This document shows positions 4,491 to 7,214 of a stretch of 7,214 bases of DNA, piece after piece. The notes below the pieces were generated by a model. That model did no database searches. It had not been told where the DNA came from and saw nothing but the letters and a program-made list of their open reading frames with translations. Location: the NCBI GenBank assembly GCA_031264645.1, contig JAISDR010000123.1, positions 1-7,214 of the forward strand. Direction: 5' to 3'. A program made the translations under genes and the position numbers. Each line of letters starts with the position of its first letter. Within the stretch, counting starts at the first letter, position 1. The DNA comes from Prevotellaceae bacterium. Lineage in GTDB: Bacteria; Bacteroidota; Bacteroidia; Bacteroidales; UBA932.

Positions 4491-7145
4491 TTATAGCAAA
4501 GATGTTTGTATCAGCGTACTTTCGGACGTGTCTGAAGGCAAATTACCATCATTTTCCGGAAGATTCCTGTCTAATGGTTCTACAAATTTTGCACTGCCAA
4601 CTTCGCGCAACGACAGTCTGCGTCCCTTTGCTCTGGGATTTTTGACCGGAACAAATTCTTCCACATCAATCAGTTCCGGCTTGTGATTGACATGCTTCCC
4701 TGTGAAGACTATTTCTATCTGCGGATATTTATCTGTTGAAAAATCAACGAAATGCATGGCAGGATTTTCATCAACAAACTGTTCCTTGTTCGTTGATTTA
4801 TCGAATATTATCCTCTTCGCGTAGTATAATTTCTGCTGTGCGTCGAAATATATCACGGTAAAGACTTCTTCGGGATTTAACTTTTTGATTACTAAAATAT
4901 CGTCTTCGTATCTGTTTACCAGATCGAATGAGGTTGTATAATAGTACCCTTGTCTGGTAAGCACAAGGATTTTATCGTTCGGGAAAAATTCTCCGAGATA
5001 CAGTCCCCTGCTTTCGCTGTTCAGCTTGTTTCTTTCGTTGTCAAGCCATATTTTTTGCCCTCCAAGCGTAGATTCGCCTTTTTCTTTCAGGACTATCTTG
5101 TGGATGGCGTTTCTGCTGAGTATTACGCCAATAGCGTTTCGTCCCTTCACCGATTGAGTCGAAAAATCAAGTTCTTCTATCGTTTTTTTCAGTCTGGGAC
5201 GGGGCTTGTAGTATATTTTCAATATTTCCGCTTCACCGTTCGGATTTCCACTGAAATACAAGACCTGCGAATTGGGATTGCCTTTGGTTGCGTCGTATTC
5301 CTTGTCGCGCATTATTCCCGTTACATTAAAGCGTTTCATCATGACGGGACCCGTACGCCCGTCGCGGTATATCATATTGTAAACGGTTCGCAAATCATCA
5401 CGTTTAAAGATATTTATATACAGTATGTCTTTTCCGACAAAAGCCTTTTCCGAAATTTTCGACACTATGTACTTTCCGTTTTTGAAGAACACGATTATTT
5501 CGTCAATATCGGAGCAATCGCAAATGTACTGGGCGTTTTCGTCGCGTTTGGCGTCGCCGTAACCTGCAAATCCTTCTTTGAAGTTTGCATAAAGTTTTTG
5601 ATTGGCTACGACTACTTCCGTCGCTTTGATGACGTCGAAACTGCGGAGTTCGGTTTTGCGTTCTTTTCCTACCCCGTACTTTTTCTTTATTTTCCTGAAA
5701 TATTCAACAGTGTATGCCGTAAGGTTTTCCAGTGATTTTTTTGCGGCGGCTATTTCTTCTTCAACGTTTTTGATATGCTCTTCGGCTTTTTTGATATCGA
5801 ATTTCGATATGCGCCTCACGGGTTTTTCGGTGAGCCTGACAATATCTTCACTCGTTATATCCCTGCTAAACAGATTTCTAAACGGCTCGAAAGCTTTGTC
5901 TATAGCCAGCAACTGATCCTGCCACGACGCCGAATCTTTTTCGAGTTCGCGGTATATCCTTTCTTCAAAGAATATTTTCTCCAAAGAGGAATAGTGCCAG
6001 TCTTCGTTCAGTTCCTCGATTTTGATTTCCAGTTCTCTGCCCAGCAAGTATTTCGTCTGGTCGGCTGACGAGGTAAGAATTTCATTTACAGAAATAAACG
6101 CCGGCTTGTCGTTTCTGATTACGCAGGCATACACAGGTATGGATATTTCGCAGTCGGTGAAAGCATACAGGGCGTCAATGGTAACATCGGCAGAGGTTTC
6201 CGCCGGCAAATAAATGATGATTTCGACGTTTTGGGCTGTGTTGTCATCAACTTTTTTGATCTTTATTTTTCCCTTGTCTCCTGCTTTTATAATGGATTCA
6301 ATCAGTCGGGACGTGTCAAGTCCGTATGGTATTTCCGTGATTGAAAGCGTTTTATTATTGCCTTTCGATATTTTTGCCCTTACTTTTACCCTGCCGCTTC
6401 TTCGTCCCTGATTGTAATTGCTGCAATCGGCAAAGCCTCCGGTAGGAAAATCGGGAAATATCTCGAACGGCTCGCCTTTCAGATATGCTATCGAAGCGTC
6501 GATGAGTTCGTTAAAATTGTGAGGCAGAATTTTCGAAGCCAGACCGACTGCTATGCCCTCCGCTCCCTGCGTAAGCAGCAGAGGAAATTTCACGGGCAAG
6601 GTTACAGGCTCTTTGTTGCGACCGTCGTATGTGTCCATCCAGATTGTCGTTTTGCTGTTGAAGGCTACTTCGAGCGCAAATTTCGACAGCCGCGCTTCAA
6701 TGTAACGGGGTGCGGCAGCTCCGTCTCCCGTCAGTATGTTTCCGAAATTTCCCTGGGTCTCAATCAGTAAGTCTTTCTGTCCCAGCTGTACCAGCGCATC
6801 TCCAATCGAAGCGTCGCCATGAGGATGAAACTGCATGGTGAATCCGATTATGTTGGCAACTTTGTTAAACCGCCCGTCGTCCATAGACTTCATCGCATGC
6901 AAAATGCGCCGCTGAACAGGCTTTAGCCCGTCTTCAATATGAGGGACAGCGCGCTCAAGAATTACATACGAGGCGTAATCAAGAAACCATTCCTTAAACA
7001 TCCCGGACAGACGATGCGTCTCGGCTTCGTTTATAAGACTGTCATATTTGCCTGTTTTTTCTATCAATTCTTCACCCAGGGAAATGATCTCATCCCCGTT
7101 TTCCTGCTCTTCGAAATTATTATCCTGTTCCAATTTATCAGACAT
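4491..7145 (-). CDS. parC: DNA topoisomerase IV subunit A (ParC-type GyrA/ParC protein)
   Basis: The breakage-reunion subunit of a type IIA topoisomerase; with ParE it decatenates and relaxes chromosomal DNA. The 884-residue protein has an acidic N-terminal extension (1-45) and a winged-helix/tower core (about 46-500) with GLKPVQRRILHAM at 73-85, FHPHGDASIGDALVQLGQ at 106-123 and the active-site segment AAAPRYIEARLSKFA at 143-157 (R147, catalytic Y148). A coiled-coil stretch spans about 448-490 and a divergent beta-propeller C-terminal domain about 500-830. The tail is short and polar. The gyrase-specific GyrA box (QRRGGKG) is absent; only QSVKGRNAIG at 664-673 occupies a comparable place. 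That and APRYIEARLSKF support ParC rather than GyrA. Two features stand out: Ala112 where E. coli GyrA has Ser83, and the conserved acid D116 at the Asp87 position. The parE partner is not in the window. The ATG at 7145 lies about 27 nt after the predicted transcript start, with no Shine-Dalgarno. Confidence 0.93.
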   Translation of the reverse strand: MSDKLEQDNNFEEQENGDEIISLGEELIEKTGKYDSLINEAETHRLSGMFKEWFLDYASYVILERAVPHIEDGLKPVQRRILHAMKSMDDGRFNKVANIIGFTMQFHPHGDASIGDALVQLGQKDLLIETQGNFGNILTGDGAAAPRYIEARLSKFALEVAFNSKTTIWMDTYDGRNKEPVTLPVKFPLLLTQGAEGIAVGLASKILPHNFNELIDASIAYLKGEPFEIFPDFPTGGFADCSNYNQGRRSGRVKVRAKISKGNNKTLSITEIPYGLDTSRLIESIIKAGDKGKIKIKKVDDNTAQNVEIIIYLPAETSADVTIDALYAFTDCEISIPVYACVIRNDKPAFISVNEILTSSADQTKYLLGRELEIKIEELNEDWHYSSLEKIFFEERIYRELEKDSASWQDQLLAIDKAFEPFRNLFSRDITSEDIVRLTEKPVRRISKFDIKKAEEHIKNVEEEIAAAKKSLENLTAYTVEYFRKIKKKYGVGKERKTELRSFDVIKATEVVVANQKLYANFKEGFAGYGDAKRDENAQYICDCSDIDEIIVFFKNGKYIVSKISEKAFVGKDILYINIFKRDDLRTVYNMIYRDGRTGPVMMKRFNVTGIMRDKEYDATKGNPNSQVLYFSGNPNGEAEILKIYYKPRPRLKKTIEELDFSTQSVKGRNAIGVILSRNAIHKIVLKEKGESTLGGQKIWLDNERNKLNSESRGLYLGEFFPNDKILVLTRQGYYYTTSFDLVNRYEDDILVIKKLNPEEVFTVIYFDAQQKLYYAKRIIFDKSTNKEQFVDENPAMHFVDFSTDKYPQIEIVFTGKHVNHKPELIDVEEFVPVKNPRAKGRRLSLREVGSAKFVEPLDRNLPENDGNLPSDTSESTLIQTSLL

Positions 7146-7178
7146 TTGTAATCGTAATCACGTTCAAATTTACCGCCG

Positions 7179-7211
7179 CAAAGTTAATGCAAAATAATTA
7201 TAAGCCGCAAA
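7179..7211 (-). promoter_or_regulatory. parC: promoter of the parC-like gene
   Basis: On the minus strand TTTG (7211-7208) is followed after 21 bp by TAACTTTG (7186-7179), a match to the Bacteroidetes promoter. The plus-strand octamer GCCGCAAA occurs at both elements (7175-7182 and 7204-7211), 29 bp apart. A second, weaker -7 match, TAAATTTG, lies at 7172-7165 with a TTG 17 bp upstream (7192-7190). The leader is about 27 nt from the main site. An own promoter means parC is not simply the tail of an operon in this genome. Confidence 0.75.
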
Positions 7212-7214
7212 AAA

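Noticed and set aside
4427..4645. 72-codon plus-strand ORF crossing the parC 3' end
   Set aside because: Half of it is A/T-tract sequence giving Phe/Tyr/Lys, and the other half is antisense to the parC tail; no start signal.
4950..5735. 261-codon plus-strand ORF
   Set aside because: It lies wholly antisense to the parC-like gene, whose protein is continuous with family motifs throughout. The antisense translation is rich in Phe and Tyr and shows no recognisable domain, as expected from a shadow frame.

Overview
The window looks like chromosomal housekeeping DNA from a member of the Bacteroidota, most likely Bacteroidales. Three signs agree. All four minus-strand transcription units have a match to the Bacteroidetes housekeeping promoter -7 box (TAnnTTTG). 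None of the genes has a convincing Shine-Dalgarno sequence; their leaders are A/T-rich. The proteins are Bacteroidetes-type: a stand-alone single-RRM protein with a Gly/Asn/Arg tail, a Rho with a long charged N-terminal insertion, a short TruB, and a ParC-type topoisomerase subunit. No mobile element, CRISPR array, tRNA or rRNA was seen.

Layout. The left end (1-544, plus strand) holds the 3' end of a gene with a GNAT-acetyltransferase-like C-terminus, then a doubtful small lipoprotein ORF that runs into a strong bidirectional terminator (511-542). The rest is read from the minus strand, listed here from right to left in transcription order: parC-like topoisomerase subunit A (7145-4491); rho (4244-2472) with a leader of about 140 nt; an operon of an NfeD-like membrane protein and truB (2344-1077), joined by a one-base TAATG stop/start overlap; and an RRM RNA-binding protein gene (921-565) that ends at the shared terminator.

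How the genes relate. Apart from the membrane protein, the minus-strand genes act in core nucleic-acid metabolism: chromosome decatenation (ParC), transcription termination (Rho), tRNA pseudouridylation (TruB) and RNA binding (RRM protein). Each unit has its own promoter, so this is a row of separate units rather than one pathway operon. The NfeD-like gene is the odd member, because no flotillin or protease partner is next to it here.

No clearly new system is visible. The most notable points are a duplicated AT-hook-like module in the disordered insertion of Rho, a perfect dyad overlapping the -7 box of the RRM gene, a hairpin between rho and the next promoter, helically spaced A/T tracts upstream of the rho promoter, and an alanine at the quinolone-contact serine position of the ParC-like protein.
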